Of a stretch of DNA of 64,000 nucleotides, positions 35,001 to 45,623 are shown piece by piece. This DNA comes from Coemansia sp. RSA 487 (Eukaryota > Kickxellomycota > Kickxellomycetes > Kickxellales > Kickxellaceae). A model generated the notes under the pieces. That model did no database searches and was not told the DNA's origin. It worked only from the letters and a program-made list of their open reading frames with translations. The number at the start of each line of letters is the position of its first letter. Position 1 is the stretch's first letter. A program made the position numbers and the translations under genes. The stretch covers positions 1 through 64,000 of the forward strand of contig JANBRJ010000030.1 of the NCBI GenBank assembly GCA_027577595.1, read 5' to 3'.

Positions 35001-35768
35001 ATGCCGCTTACCAAAGTATATTCGTTCCACAAGGTCGACGACGTGGCCAAGGGGTTGGACAAGTTTCTGGAGCGCGAGTCGGCCGAAGCCATCGAACGTA
35101 ACGGCATGTTCACCGTAGCGTTCTCTGGGGGATCGCTACCAGCAACGGCATGCAAGTACTTGCGCGACAACACGAAGATAGACTTCAGCAGATGGTACGT
35201 GTTCTGGGCGGACGAACGGTGCGTCGATTACGATAGCGAGGAGTCAAACTACAAGCTACTCAAGCAAGAGTTGTTGGACCCGCTTGGTGGCAAGATCCCT
35301 GAGGCGCAAGTGATTGCGATCAACGAATCGCTGGTCGGTGATCCTGAGGCAGCAGCCACCGATTACCAGGAGCAAATGGAGACTGTTTTCGCCAAAGGAA
35401 AGAGCAAGTTCCCCGAGTTTGATTGCATTTTGCTTGGCATTGGGCCCGATGGACACACGTGCTCGCTGTTTCCGAACCGCCCGCAGCTGGAGGAGCGAAA
35501 CAAGTGGGTGGTGCATATCGAGGATTCGCCCAAGGAGCCACCATGCAGGATCACGCTGACCCTGCCTGTGCTTAATGCTTCAAGGAGCGTGGCGTTTGTG
35601 GCCACAGGTGCAGGCAAAAGTAAGACGGTCAAGGAGATCGTCGATGATAGAGATGTGGCGAAGCCTGCGTCGCATGTGGCGCTATCCAAGGGGACCCTGT
35701 ACTGGTTCCTGGATGCTGGTTCAGCTAAAGGGCTGACTACCACCAAGCCGACGGAATTCAAGCTGTGA
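35001..35768 (+). CDS. SOL3: 6-phosphogluconolactonase
   Basis: Hydrolyses 6-phosphogluconolactone in the second step of the oxidative pentose phosphate pathway. 255 residues with the family motifs FSGGSLPATA (41-50), WYVFWADERCVDYDSEESNY (65-84) and LLGIGPDGHTCSLFP (144-158). The length is typical of the monofunctional cytosolic enzyme; no presequence. Confidence 0.95.
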   Translation: MPLTKVYSFHKVDDVAKGLDKFLERESAEAIERNGMFTVAFSGGSLPATACKYLRDNTKIDFSRWYVFWADERCVDYDSEESNYKLLKQELLDPLGGKIPEAQVIAINESLVGDPEAAATDYQEQMETVFAKGKSKFPEFDCILLGIGPDGHTCSLFPNRPQLEERNKWVVHIEDSPKEPPCRITLTLPVLNASRSVAFVATGAGKSKTVKEIVDDRDVAKPASHVALSKGTLYWFLDAGSAKGLTTTKPTEFKL

Positions 35769-37595
35769 TGTGATTAGCTTTTAGCCATATCCAGTGGAGT
35801 GGGTGGGAGGGAGTAATTATATATCTGTTTTTCTAAATCAACGTCAAACCAAGAAGGCATCTGCTGCCGCCGTTTCAAACTGAAGATAGTGAAGATAACA
35901 GAAGACAAAGTCTCATATTTCCAGATTGTAGAAAATTGTGTGAAGCATGTTTGATGGGCAAGCTTGGTGCATTGCACATTTTATTTTAATCGGAAATAAA
36001 AAAAGAATATACCAAACGAAACAAAGCGGGGATGCACGACAATTACACTCAATGAAAGATCGCAGCTCAACATATCGTCGACACCAGATATACAGCTTCC
36101 GTGGAATTCTAAGAAAATACGCACTAGCACTATACATCCCTCTCGTTTGTAAATAGAATAGCAATTGCCTGACTGTGGATGAGATGCAAGGGAGGCAGAT
36201 GCAATGAATGAGAGAGCCTGCCGCAGACAAGGTCGCCCGATATCCTTGCGGAGATAGACATGCAAGGAGGAGGATTATTGCACAGGCAGTGAGAACAAGA
36301 TTTTCACTTATCGTATCCTAATGAAATGATCAATATTACTAGTTTCCTTTTTCCAGTGGCCATTAATTACGCGATGGAAGCCGCATATTCCAATTTAATA
36401 CGAATGATTGACAATCAAGAGCAAAATGAGCGGGGCAAACAAACAAACAAACAAACAAACAAACAAACAAAAAAAAGCTAACCAACCCAACCCCAATTTG
36501 AAATGTTTATCGAAAACAGGCAATTCCATTATGTTTCTCTACAATATGCACGTCATATTTACATCAAATAGCAATAGTGTAAATCCTTAGCTCGTGCAAT
36601 ATAATTTGTCGATTATGTTGAGGCGATCATTTACTTTTTCAATATGCAATTTGAGCCACAAAGAAAGACTCAACCCAAGTTTTTGTCAATACTCTTCAAT
36701 AATCTTTGTGCAGTTTGCTGTAAATCAAAAAAGATTGACCGAAAGAAAAAAGGAAATAGCTGCACATGCAAGTTGATAAAGATTGGAGCCACTTTGTGGA
36801 GACTTTTTGCTTGCCATTCCGATTTGTTTTGTTGCAAATTGCTTTTTCACTCTTGTGCCTTCATCTTCAGAACGAAGGAGAGAGAGAGAGGAGGGAGGAA
36901 GATTTTAGCAACTGTACTGGTATTTTTTTTTCTTGCTTCCTAAGGGAAAGGAGACAGACAGTGCTTCTGGTTTTCCACTTCTCCTTCGCTTACATGCTTC
37001 CCAGTCATTGCGTTTGCCCTTTGTATATAGATACTAGTGGCTTCTATTAGGAAAACAGGATAGCAGGTGACCCTTCATAGTGCACGCGGACGCAGCTATT
37101 TCGGTTGCATTCCCGTCCCCTAAAGTCTCGGACACTGAGGAAGGGAAGGCTTCCGACGATTAGTAAAAAGCAAAAAAGATAAAACAAGATTCGGCCCTTG
37201 TGTCGTGAAGCGGGAAGGAAAATAAAAAAGATCTGTAGGTGTATCAAAAGTCCGCCTTACTTGCTAACAATAAAAAACATCATATTAGAATCCCTGGCCC
37301 TTTTATTATTTTTTTTTTTCCAATCACAGGCTTGAGGTCGGATTGGAAAAACGGGATTTTCTCCTTTCCAAGGTGGAGGAGGAAGGGAATATAAATAGGA
37401 AATATTGAGACGGATAAGAGAGGAAGGTACAAAAGAAATAAATCGTTTTTCATCCTGGTCCGTTGTTTTTTTCTTTCTTTTGCTATTTATGTAAAGGCAA
37501 CATTCAAGATAATCCACTTTCACAGGATCCTCTTTTTTTTGTTGGTTCCGCTTTAATTTACGTTTGCATTATTTTTCTCTTATTTTCTAAATAAA
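35769..37595. other. Long intergenic region, no gene seen
   Basis: 1.8 kb with no frame I would call. It holds a (CAAA) tetranucleotide repeat at 36436-36470, and a TATAAATA at about 37389-37396 that is a plausible promoter of the P450 gene 200 bp downstream. There is no tRNA-like structure. Confidence 0.45.
36436..36470 (+). repeat. (CAAA)n microsatellite
   Basis: About nine tandem CAAA units, followed by a short A run. Confidence 0.9.
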
Positions 37596-39260
37596 ATGGC
37601 ATTGCGGCTGGAATACAAAGCCGCTGTTGGACACGCAGTACTGTCATATCTAACAAGACTGGGGCGGACAGCCACAGCGGTATCACAGACCATCGGGACC
37701 GCCGATTTCACAACAATAGCACGGCAACTTGTGCAGCTGTTCCAGCGCACAGTAACGCCACGACACGTGTGCGCCGGGATAGCAGCATACGCAGTGTGGC
37801 GCACAGTCTATGCGCTATGTTTCTCGCCACTGCGGACGGTCCCAGGCAGGTTTCTTTACAGGCTGAATCCGGTGTTCTCGCTGTTCGACAGCGTAACAGG
37901 CTCCACCAACGACGACATGGTGGAGGACTGCAGGCAGTACGGACACGTGTACGTTATGGAGCCACGCAAGGTAGCGGTGTGTCATCCAGACGACGGACGG
38001 CTGGTGCTGAGCAGCTACTCGTTCGTCAAGGACAAGCTGTACGACAATCCAGATTTCCTGGACCCGTCGATATTCACAACACGGGACGCGGAGCTCAACA
38101 AGCGGCGGCGGCGACAGGTGGGCCCGGCGCTAAGCATGAGCGGGCTGCTGAAAATGGAGCCCACGGTGCTGGCGGCCGGAGTGCAGCAGCTGATGCGCAA
38201 ATGGGACGAGTACATCGACAGGTCGCAGGGGAAGGCCAAGGTGTGCTACTTTTACGACATTAAGCTGATGACGTTCGACGTCATTGCGTCGCTGAGCCTG
38301 GGCCACAAGCATCGGTCGCTGACGGACGGAAGCAGGAGGACTGGCGCGTGGGTCGAGAAGACGTTTGCGCTGATGCTGACGCAGATGATGCTCCCCATAG
38401 TCAAGCGGTGGCCGCTACGCGCACTCACGTACTTCCTGTGGGGCCGCGACATCAACGAGTTCCTCGAGTTTGGGCACCGCACCATTATGCACCGCAAGGC
38501 CGACATCTCCAGAGACCCATCCAGCAAGCCAAACGACATCCTGCAGCAGTTCATCGATGCCGAGGACCCAGAGTCCAATGGCATCAAGATGACGCCAAGC
38601 GAAGTGCTTACCGAGACCATTACGCTGATCATAGGCGGCGTCGACACCACGTCCACGGCCATCTCGTGGAGCATCCATCTCCTCCTGCTGTACCCGGAGC
38701 ACCTGAAGCTGCTGGTGGATCAGATCCGGTACGCGTTTGCCAAGGACCAGCTGATTACGTACGAGATGGCGCGGGACCGCGTGCCGTACCTAGAGGCATG
38801 CGTGCTTGAGTCGCTGCGTCTATGCCCGACATCGACCAACCTGCCACGCACCGTGCCCAGGGGCGGCATCACGCTGCGGGGCCACCATATTCCCGAAGGC
38901 TACACGGCTGTCGTCAGCATAGCCGCATGCGCCATGAACCCATCGGTGTGGGCCAGCCCCCGCCTGTACGACCCTACGCGCTTCCTTGGCTGCGAAGCAG
39001 AAGCCAACAGGCGCAACGTGCTGACATTCAGCGCCGGCGTGCGTATTTGCCCCGGCCGCCATCTCGCAATGATCGAGATTGTCACCACGCTGGTCAACAT
39101 TCTGAACCGCTACGACGTTTCGCTTCCTCCAGACGCCCAGTACACGCCCTTCAATGTCGACAGCGAAGGGCTGCCTATCATCATGCCCCGCACCAACATG
39201 GTTAGCATGGTGCCCAGATACCCAGCTCGCGATTGCAACATTGTCATCTCCAGGCGATAA
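37596..39260 (+). CDS. Cytochrome P450 monooxygenase
   Basis: 554 residues. A hydrophobic N-terminal part anchors the protein in the ER (HVCAGIAAYAVWRTVYALCF, about 57-76). The I-helix has GGVDTTSTA, the K-helix ESLR (ExxR), and the heme loop FSAGVRICPGRHLA with ligand Cys485. All elements of an active P450 are present. Substrate unknown; CYP family assignment needs comparison. Very GC-rich at third positions, like the neighbouring core genes. Convergent with ADE13, 194 bp apart. Confidence 0.93.
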   Translation: MALRLEYKAAVGHAVLSYLTRLGRTATAVSQTIGTADFTTIARQLVQLFQRTVTPRHVCAGIAAYAVWRTVYALCFSPLRTVPGRFLYRLNPVFSLFDSVTGSTNDDMVEDCRQYGHVYVMEPRKVAVCHPDDGRLVLSSYSFVKDKLYDNPDFLDPSIFTTRDAELNKRRRRQVGPALSMSGLLKMEPTVLAAGVQQLMRKWDEYIDRSQGKAKVCYFYDIKLMTFDVIASLSLGHKHRSLTDGSRRTGAWVEKTFALMLTQMMLPIVKRWPLRALTYFLWGRDINEFLEFGHRTIMHRKADISRDPSSKPNDILQQFIDAEDPESNGIKMTPSEVLTETITLIIGGVDTTSTAISWSIHLLLLYPEHLKLLVDQIRYAFAKDQLITYEMARDRVPYLEACVLESLRLCPTSTNLPRTVPRGGITLRGHHIPEGYTAVVSIAACAMNPSVWASPRLYDPTRFLGCEAEANRRNVLTFSAGVRICPGRHLAMIEIVTTLVNILNRYDVSLPPDAQYTPFNVDSEGLPIIMPRTNMVSMVPRYPARDCNIVISRR

Positions 39261-39305
39261 CCTACCACCTTACCCACCACCTCTCGCCTACTTATCTACC
39301 CACCC

Positions 39306-39438
39306 ACCTGCCTACCTGCCTACCTGCCTACCTGCCTACCTGCCTACATACCTAGCTGCTGAGCGGGAGGGGGGAGGAGGGCTTTTTTCTCCTTCAGAAG
39401 AAAAAAATAGTATTTGTTAATATATATATATATATATA
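39306..39438. repeat. (ACCTGCCT)n and (TA)n simple repeats
   Basis: An octamer repeat ACCTGCCT occupies about 39306-39346 and a TA repeat about 39419-39438, both in the spacer between the convergent P450 and ADE13 genes. Confidence 0.75.
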
Positions 39439-39454
39439 AAGAAAATTATTATCC

Positions 39455-40912
39455 TCAGACCGAAAGCACGGCCGGCTTCTTTGCCTCAATAATGTGCTTG
39501 TACGGCTCGAGCGCCGGCTCCACGTGCTTGGCAACAAAGCCAACGACCTGCTGCGGCGCACGGCCAATGAACGTGGCCGGGTTGAGCAGCTCGTCAAGCT
39601 CATCCTTGATAGGCGCAAAGTACGCACACTCGCTGACGCGCTGGATAAGATCGTTGTCGCCGCCCTCTTGCTTGACAACAGCAGCCGCCTGATGCGACAG
39701 CACGCGGATCTGTTCGTGGCATTCCTGGCGGTCGCCTCCCTTTTTGACCATGGCCATGATAAAGTTCTCTGTGGCCATGAATGGAAGCTCCGTGCGGATG
39801 CGCCGCTCAATGACCTTGGGATACACCACCAGGCCCTCGACTACGTTTTGCATCGTGGTTAACACGATATCTGCCGTCAGGCAGGCCTCGGGAATGCTGA
39901 TACGGCGGTTGGCCGAGTCATCAAGCGTGCGTTCCAGCCACTGCACCGACGCAGTCTGCAACACGTCGCCGATAAGCACCATCAGGTGGCGCGACAGCGA
40001 GCATATGCGCTCGCACCGCATAGGGTTGCGCTTGTACGCCATGGCCGAGGACCCGATCTGGTCCTTTTCAAACGGCTCCTCGATTTCCTTCAGATTGGCA
40101 AGCAGGCGGATGTCCGTCGCAATGCGGTGCGCCGTGGCTCCGAAGGACGCCAGGGGACTCATAAAGTCCACGTCGATCTTGCGCGAATACGTCTGCCCAC
40201 ACACCGGGTAGCAGGCGGAAAACCCGCTGAGCTCGGTCACAAGCGCATCAAGCTGCTCGACCTTGTCATGGTCTCCCGAGAACAGCGCAAGAAAAGACGC
40301 CTGCGTCCCCGTGGTGCCCTTGACGCCCCTGAACCCCAGGTCATCCCTGGCTCTTTGCATGTTGCGCAAATCCCATAGGAGCTCTTGGATCCACAGCGTT
40401 GCACGCTTGCCCACCGTGGTCAGCTGTGCCGGCTGGAAATGCGTGAACCCCAGCGTTGGCAGGTCCTTATGCTCGATGGCGAATTTCGCCAGATCGCTTA
40501 TCACGCACACAAGCTTGCCGATAAGCAGATCCATGGCGTCACGGAATATGATCAGATCAGCGTTATCCGTTACAAAGCACGATGTTGCGCCTAGATGGAT
40601 AATCCCAGCCGCCTCGGGTGCTGCTAGCCCGAACGTATGTACATGGGCCATCACGTCGTGTCTACGCTTCTTCTCTTCCGCCTCGGCTACTTTGTAGTCA
40701 ATCGTGGTCAGGTTTGCTTTCATTTGCAGCAGTGCCGTGTCGCTGATACCGGGGATCCCTAGCTGCTTCTCGGCTACTGCCAGGTTGTACCACAGTTGGC
40801 GCCACGTTCCGAACCTCTTGTTGTTCGAAAAGTTCGCTGCCATCTCTGGCGATGCGTACCGCGATGTCAGCGGGCTTTGGTACTTTGCGTTGGGGTCGGC
40901 AGCAGCAGACAT
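39455..40912 (-). CDS. ADE13: Adenylosuccinate lyase
   Basis: Cleaves SAICAR and adenylosuccinate, two fumarate-releasing steps of purine synthesis. The 485 residues include RRHDVMAHV (H86), [11 protein letters not shown] (H158) and the superfamily signature [14 protein letters not shown] (287-300) with the catalytic serine pair. Length is equal to the yeast enzyme within a few residues. The ATG at 40912 begins [19 protein letters not shown], typical for the family. Confidence 0.96.
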   Translation of the reverse strand: MSAAADPNAKYQSPLTSRYASPEMAANFSNNKRFGTWRQLWYNLAVAEKQLGIPGISDTALLQMKANLTTIDYKVAEAEEKKRRHDVMAHVHTFGLAAPEAAGIIHLGATSCFVTDNADLIIFRDAMDLLIGKLVCVISDLAKFAIEHKDLPTLGFTHFQPAQLTTVGKRATLWIQELLWDLRNMQRARDDLGFRGVKGTTGTQASFLALFSGDHDKVEQLDALVTELSGFSACYPVCGQTYSRKIDVDFMSPLASFGATAHRIATDIRLLANLKEIEEPFEKDQIGSSAMAYKRNPMRCERICSLSRHLMVLIGDVLQTASVQWLERTLDDSANRRISIPEACLTADIVLTTMQNVVEGLVVYPKVIERRIRTELPFMATENFIMAMVKKGGDRQECHEQIRVLSHQAAAVVKQEGGDNDLIQRVSECAYFAPIKDELDELLNPATFIGRAPQQVVGFVAKHVEPALEPYKHIIEAKKPAVLSV

Positions 40913-41304
40913 TTTTTGTAGCAGAGCTTACGAAGAAAAAGTGTAAATGTTTGATAAAGTAGCAAAAAGCTGAACGAAAAAAAGAGCAAGATCAAAAGGA
41001 ACGGCGAGAAAAAAAATGAAAAGGCAAGAAAATTTTTTTTACTGTGATCAAAAAACCGCCTTCTTTCCCTTCCCCTCCTCCCTCCTCCCCCCTCATTGCT
41101 GTTATCAGCACAGAAGAGGATTGGATTGGTACCTTTTTTTTTTTTCTTCCACAAATTATAATATGACTCAGTGCCTGGAACATCCATCGTCATCATCATC
41201 AATAGCCAGTTTCAATTTCTGCCATCCACAGCTTGTATTTTGAGCGCAAGTGCTTTGATACTGAAACAAATAAGAAGGAAAGAGAAAAAACCCTACTGTT
41301 GCAA
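40913..41304. other. Short intergenic region upstream of ADE13
   Basis: Pyrimidine/purine-biased spacer holding the ADE13 promoter and the CDC50 3' end. Nothing else seen. Confidence 0.4.
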
Positions 41305-42519
41305 TCATGGCCGCTGGCGCATCATATCATTGCCCACGTTCTTGTTACGGCCGGTCGAAGTCCCAGCAGAGTTGGAATTGTCTGCCAGTCCCGATGCCAC
41401 CTGCTGGTTCCATGACAGATACGTGTGGTCGCCAAGACGCCTCGGGCGGTAGAAGTGGCGGATGGCGAAGATGCAGCCAAGGAGCACGCACAGCCCGCCG
41501 ACTACAATGAACGCAATCCCCAGCACAGGGTTCCGCCCACCCATGAACGAAGTTGTTGAGATGACGATCGACTTGGTTCCGCCAAACGACCTGGTGTCGT
41601 AGTTCATCATCACATTGATTGAATACGTGCCGCTATTCATCGTGTCCTCGGTGTTTTTCATGTACAGCTTGCGGAACGTTGGCAGTCCAGCAGTGCGCAT
41701 CCACACAAGAAAGTGCTCGTCCTGCGACAGATCCGGGATCCCCGTAGTATCGTTGTACTTAGTGCCGTATTTGGCGTACCAGTTGGGTGGCGGATACGCT
41801 TGGTCCGGCTTGTAAGCTGTCGGGTTGACGCGCTTGCGATCCGACTCCCACGCAATCCCGCTCTCTGTCATCACATACGTTGTCGGCGGCTGGTTTCCCG
41901 ACGGGTTTGTTAGCACTGGCTGGCTAATCGTGTCGTTGAAAATCGAGTTTGCTATCAGTCCGCAAGGGTAATACGGAAGCTTCCCGTTGCCCCCATCGGA
42001 CGTCACATCCAGTGGGCTGCAGTCGCCGCCTTGCAAATCAGACGCTGACCGCGCCTTCCCCTTCAGCTGGTCCACGTCAAAGCTGCGCGTGTACCGTCTG
42101 TGGTTCTGATAAAAGCTGGTCAGTCGATAATAGAGGAACACTCCCGGATCCAAATCCTTGGGTAGAGAGAACGTGATCGTGCACGTGCTGTTCTCGCTGT
42201 TGTACTGCTGCTGCGGCGCCGCAATTTTCTTGCTTTCGATTCCGTGCAGATGGTAATCGTACAGGGTTGGGCCAATGTCCGACGGCGAATTGCTCAGCTT
42301 GTCGCAATCCGTGTAGTCAATCCGCAACTCATTTATACGCTGCGACGCCCACAAAAGCCATCCGCCGATGGGCGCAAATATTATTCCAATCACGAAAAAC
42401 GTAGGCAGCACGCTCTTGGGTGTAAGAAGCGGCTGCCACGCGCGCAGTCGCTGCTGCTTGAACGCCGTATTGGACGGGCGTTTGCTCTTGGCTTCGTTTG
42501 TAGCCCCGCTGTTGGTCAT
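41305..42519 (-). CDS. CDC50: Cdc50/Lem3 family subunit of P4-ATPase lipid flippases
   Basis: 404 residues. TM1 at about 36-58 (SVLPTFFVIGIIFAPIGGWL) is followed by a large luminal domain with paired cysteines (Asp-Cys-Asp-Lys, CTITFSLP, GDCSPL, YPCGLIANSIFNDT) and the signature RTAGLPTFRKLY. TM2 is at about 331-352 (NPVLGIAFIVVGGLCVLLG). These are the marks of Cdc50-type chaperone/beta subunits needed for flippase exit from the ER. Start MTNSG at 42519; the upstream open frame is hydrophobic leader sequence without support. Divergent from the folylpolyglutamate synthase gene, 366 bp apart. Confidence 0.93.
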   Translation of the reverse strand: MTNSGATNEAKSKRPSNTAFKQQRLRAWQPLLTPKSVLPTFFVIGIIFAPIGGWLLWASQRINELRIDYTDCDKLSNSPSDIGPTLYDYHLHGIESKKIAAPQQQYNSENSTCTITFSLPKDLDPGVFLYYRLTSFYQNHRRYTRSFDVDQLKGKARSASDLQGGDCSPLDVTSDGGNGKLPYYPCGLIANSIFNDTISQPVLTNPSGNQPPTTYVMTESGIAWESDRKRVNPTAYKPDQAYPPPNWYAKYGTKYNDTTGIPDLSQDEHFLVWMRTAGLPTFRKLYMKNTEDTMNSGTYSINVMMNYDTRSFGGTKSIVISTTSFMGGRNPVLGIAFIVVGGLCVLLGCIFAIRHFYRPRRLGDHTYLSWNQQVASGLADNSNSAGTSTGRNKNVGNDMMRQRP

Positions 42520-42885
42520 CTTGGGATAAATGAATGTAAAAAAGAGTATACAATGAGCGAAATAAAACAAAATAAAAAGTGTAAAATAATAGAATGAGGC
42601 GAAGGGGGGAAAGCGGAATAAAGTGATTGATGATGCCTTGGCAGCAAGCGTAAATGCACTCTCACAGACAGACAACTGCCACACGCTTTTTTATTTTTAT
42701 TTATTTAAGCCTTGTTGAATGCCAGAAATCTCCCGCGCGCAAAAGCATATCTTTTGGCAAGAGGCCTCTTTTTTTTTGGTTCTAGCCCCTTTTATTTCCC
42801 CTCTCTTTATTCTTGCTTCTTTATCTCGGCTTCTATTTGTCTGCATTAGCTCTGCTTTCCCTTTGTTGACAGCCGCGCTTCAGCT

Positions 42886-44679
42886 ATGCGGCACTGGAAA
42901 CATCAGCTTCTCTTGCGCTTGGCGGCCCTGCAGTCGCATGCAGCAAAAACACAACTGTTCCCAACAAAATCAGCAGTGGTCACAACTACCACCAACAATA
43001 CCAACGCTAACAGGATGGTGGTGGTAGGCGATCACATCCCAAAAAACTTTTCTCTTTCCACCACTGCTAACAGCAGCAGTAGTAGCAGGCGGCCATTCTT
43101 TTCCTCCCTTCTTTCACTTTCCACCACCACCACCACCGCTACTAATACACCTAAAGCTTTATTTTCAACTATGCGCGAAGGGACCGCCGGAGCTTCTGCT
43201 TCTACTGACGGCGACAAAACGTACGAGTCGGCCGTCAAGGACCTCAACAACCTGCAAACAAACTACCAGATCATGGAGCAGATCCGGGCGTCTGGCGGGC
43301 GGCTCAACGAGAACAGCATCCCCGAGTTCGAGGCGTTTCTAGAGAAAGTGGGCCACCAAACACCCGACCTTGACCGACTCAACGTCATCCATATCACTGG
43401 AACCAAGGGCAAAGGGTCGACATGCGCATTCGTTGCCTCCATCCTGTCGCAACTATCTTTGGCTGGTAGTACCCAGAGAAAGCTAAAGATTGGGGTGTTT
43501 ACGTCTCCGCATCTGATCGAGGTGCGGGAACGCATCCAAATAGACGGATCCCCTATATCTGCCGACTCGTTTGCAAAGTATTTCTACGAGACCTACAACG
43601 CGCTCCGCAGCCCCACGCCGCCGCTGCGCAAGGTCGCTCCCGAGTCGCCCGACATGCCCATGTACTTCCGGTTCCTGACGCTGATGGCATACCACGTGTT
43701 CCTTAGAGAGAATGTCGATGTGGCAGTCGTCGAGGTTGGCGTCGGCGGCCAGTACGACTCGACCAACGTCATCCGCAGTCCCGTTGTGTGCGGCATCGCA
43801 TCTCTGGGGCTCGACCATCAGACCACCTTGGGCTCCACCATCGAACAGATCGCTTGGCACAAGGCAGGGATCATCAAGAACGCTGTCCCTGCCTACACCG
43901 TCAGCCAGGACGACGGTGCGCTTGCGGTGATCCGCGAGCGCGCAGCCGAGCGCAGCGCACCACTTCACATCGTTGATCCAGCGAAACTACTCGGCCCTTC
44001 GGTGGAGCTGGGCATCCCGGGCAGCCACCAGCAGACCAACGCTGCGCTTGCCGTGTCGCTTTGTCGCGAATGGGTGCGGCGGACAAACATCTGTGCGTCT
44101 GTCAGCTCAGATGCTTTGGATCTGGCCATCGACGCTGGATTGCGCACTGCCAGCTGGCCAGGCAGGTCGCAAACATTTGTATCGCCACGTAATGCCAAAC
44201 TGACGTGGCACGTCGACGGCGCACACACAATCGAGAGCATGGCTGCGTGCGCCCAGTGGTTTGCGCAAATTCCAATCGATACCAGCAATGGTTGCCACCG
44301 TGTGCTTCTCTTCAACGCCGCGCATTCCCGAAATGCACCAGAGTTGCTCACCACGCTTGTAAAGAACACTGTAGTGGGACAGGATTGGTTCTGCGAGGCT
44401 GTATTCTGCCCAAACATCTCGTCCCGCTCAGACAGTGTCAACTTCACCGTGCACAATGATCCGAATCTTGGTTCACAGAAGGATGCGGCGACTGTGTGGC
44501 AGCAGTTGACGGAACTGCCTGAGACAAGTACTACGGTGCTGCCCACAATCACTGATGCGGTTGCGCACATCGAGGCCAAGTACGGTACCGCAGACGATGG
44601 TGTACCAACGCATGTACTGGTCACTGGTAGTTTGCACCTTGTTGGTGGTGTTTTGGACGCTGCCAAAGGGTCAATATAA
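42886..44679 (+). CDS. MET7: Folylpolyglutamate synthase
   Basis: Adds glutamates to folates, which retains them in cytosol and mitochondria. The 597-residue frame contains the ATP-binding HITGTKGKGSTCAF (169-182), VFTSPHLIEVRERIQ, VEVGVGGQYDSTNV and LGLDHQTTLGSTIEQIAWHK. The first 95 residues are basic, Ser/Thr-rich and acid-free (MRHWKHQLLLRLAALQSHA), i.e. a mitochondrial presequence. A second ATG at 43171 (MREGTAGASASTDGD) lies just before the conserved domain and would give a cytosolic form, as alternative starts do in animal FPGS. Confidence 0.94.
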   Translation: MRHWKHQLLLRLAALQSHAAKTQLFPTKSAVVTTTTNNTNANRMVVVGDHIPKNFSLSTTANSSSSSRRPFFSSLLSLSTTTTTATNTPKALFSTMREGTAGASASTDGDKTYESAVKDLNNLQTNYQIMEQIRASGGRLNENSIPEFEAFLEKVGHQTPDLDRLNVIHITGTKGKGSTCAFVASILSQLSLAGSTQRKLKIGVFTSPHLIEVRERIQIDGSPISADSFAKYFYETYNALRSPTPPLRKVAPESPDMPMYFRFLTLMAYHVFLRENVDVAVVEVGVGGQYDSTNVIRSPVVCGIASLGLDHQTTLGSTIEQIAWHKAGIIKNAVPAYTVSQDDGALAVIRERAAERSAPLHIVDPAKLLGPSVELGIPGSHQQTNAALAVSLCREWVRRTNICASVSSDALDLAIDAGLRTASWPGRSQTFVSPRNAKLTWHVDGAHTIESMAACAQWFAQIPIDTSNGCHRVLLFNAAHSRNAPELLTTLVKNTVVGQDWFCEAVFCPNISSRSDSVNFTVHNDPNLGSQKDAATVWQQLTELPETSTTVLPTITDAVAHIEAKYGTADDGVPTHVLVTGSLHLVGGVLDAAKGSI

Positions 44680-44836
44680 CATTTAATTTGATTATTCGTG
44701 ATTTGCCTTTTTTTTCGTTTTTTTTTTTTGTGAAAAATTCTTAAGGCTGAAAAAAATAGATAAACAGTGCTCAGCGCAAATACAGCTTGGGATCCCTTCT
44801 CTTACTTTCTATTTAAAATTGCATTTTGCTGTTTCG

Positions 44837-45206
44837 GTAAGTACTGTTGCACTCGATGGATGCGATCATGTTCTGGATGGATTCGCACGCTTTTTTTTTG
44901 GAGATACGAATCCATCCTTGTCTGAATGCACAATGAAAGATTGTATTGAGCCCCACACCTTCTCTTTTTTTGGGATGGAAATTCGAATCGTGAAATTGCC
45001 AGCAATTTCACATATTTCCTTTGGTGCTTTTGTTTTAAACGCCTCGCCTCCCAACCTGTACTCCAATTCAAAAACAAATTTGCCTTCAAGCTCTCCATAT
45101 TCCATGGAAGAGGAGGACACTACAGCGAAAGAGAAACTGGGTCATTTTTATTTATAACTTTCCTCTCCCTTGTGTGTGTATTTTTATTTCCTATTGCCAC
45201 TGGTAG
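44837..45206 (+). other. Probable 5' UTR intron of RPS22
   Basis: A perfect donor (GTAAGTAC) at 44837 lies 394 bp before the RPS22 ATG. Downstream there is a branch-like TATAAC at about 45151-45157, a pyrimidine-rich tract and an AG at 45205-45206 (alternatively 45224-45225). Ribosomal-protein genes of fungi often have leader introns. The segment contains two strong hairpins described separately. Confidence 0.5.
44875..45012 (+). ncRNA. Candidate intron-hosted structured RNA
   Basis: Two perfect inverted repeats: GGATGGATTCG (44875-44885) with CGAATCCATCC (44907-44917), and GTGAAATTG (44990-44998) with CAATTTCAC (45003-45011), the second followed by an ACA. Two stems with a terminal ACA are loosely H/ACA-snoRNA-like, and yeast RPS22B hosts snR44 in its leader intron. 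I cannot identify an H box or a target, so this is tentative. Confidence 0.25.
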
Positions 45207-45230
45207 ACGTTTTTTTTTTGAAAAGATAAA

Positions 45231-45623
45231 ATGGTTCGCGTTTCGGTTCTCAACGACTGCCTTAAGACCATCAGCAATGCTGAGCGCCGCGGTAAGCGCC
45301 AGGTGCTTGTGCGCCCCAGCTCCAAGGTCATTGTCAAGTTCCTTTCGGTGATGCAGAAGCACGGGTACATCGGTGAGTTCGAGATTGTCGACGACCACCG
45401 CAGTGGCAAGATTGTCGTCCAGCTTAACGGTCGCCTCAACAAGTGCGGCGTCATTTCGCCTCGCTTCCCTGTCAAGATCCCCGACATCGAGCAGTGGGTC
45501 GCTGATCTGCTCCCGTCGCGCCAATTCGGCTACCTTGTCATGACCACCTCTTCTGGTATTATGGATCACGCCGAGGCACGTCGTCGCCACGTTGGTGGAA
45601 AGATCCTTGGTTACTTCTACTAG
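45231..45623 (+). CDS. RPS22: 40S ribosomal protein S22 (uS8, S15A)
   Basis: 130 residues, exactly the eukaryotic uS8 length: [20 protein letters not shown] at the start, [20 protein letters not shown] in the middle and the C-terminal [20 protein letters not shown]. Small-subunit protein binding helix 21/25 of 18S rRNA. The coding part is uninterrupted. Codon use is strongly biased to C-ending codons, as expected for high expression. Confidence 0.98.
   Translation: MVRVSVLNDCLKTISNAERRGKRQVLVRPSSKVIVKFLSVMQKHGYIGEFEIVDDHRSGKIVVQLNGRLNKCGVISPRFPVKIPDIEQWVADLLPSRQFGYLVMTTSSGIMDHAEARRRHVGGKILGYFY

Noticed and set aside
44866-45105. 79-codon minus-strand ORF upstream of RPS22
   Set aside because: Composition looks plausible, but it lies antisense within the probable RPS22 leader intron and spans the perfect hairpins. 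I prefer the structured-RNA explanation.
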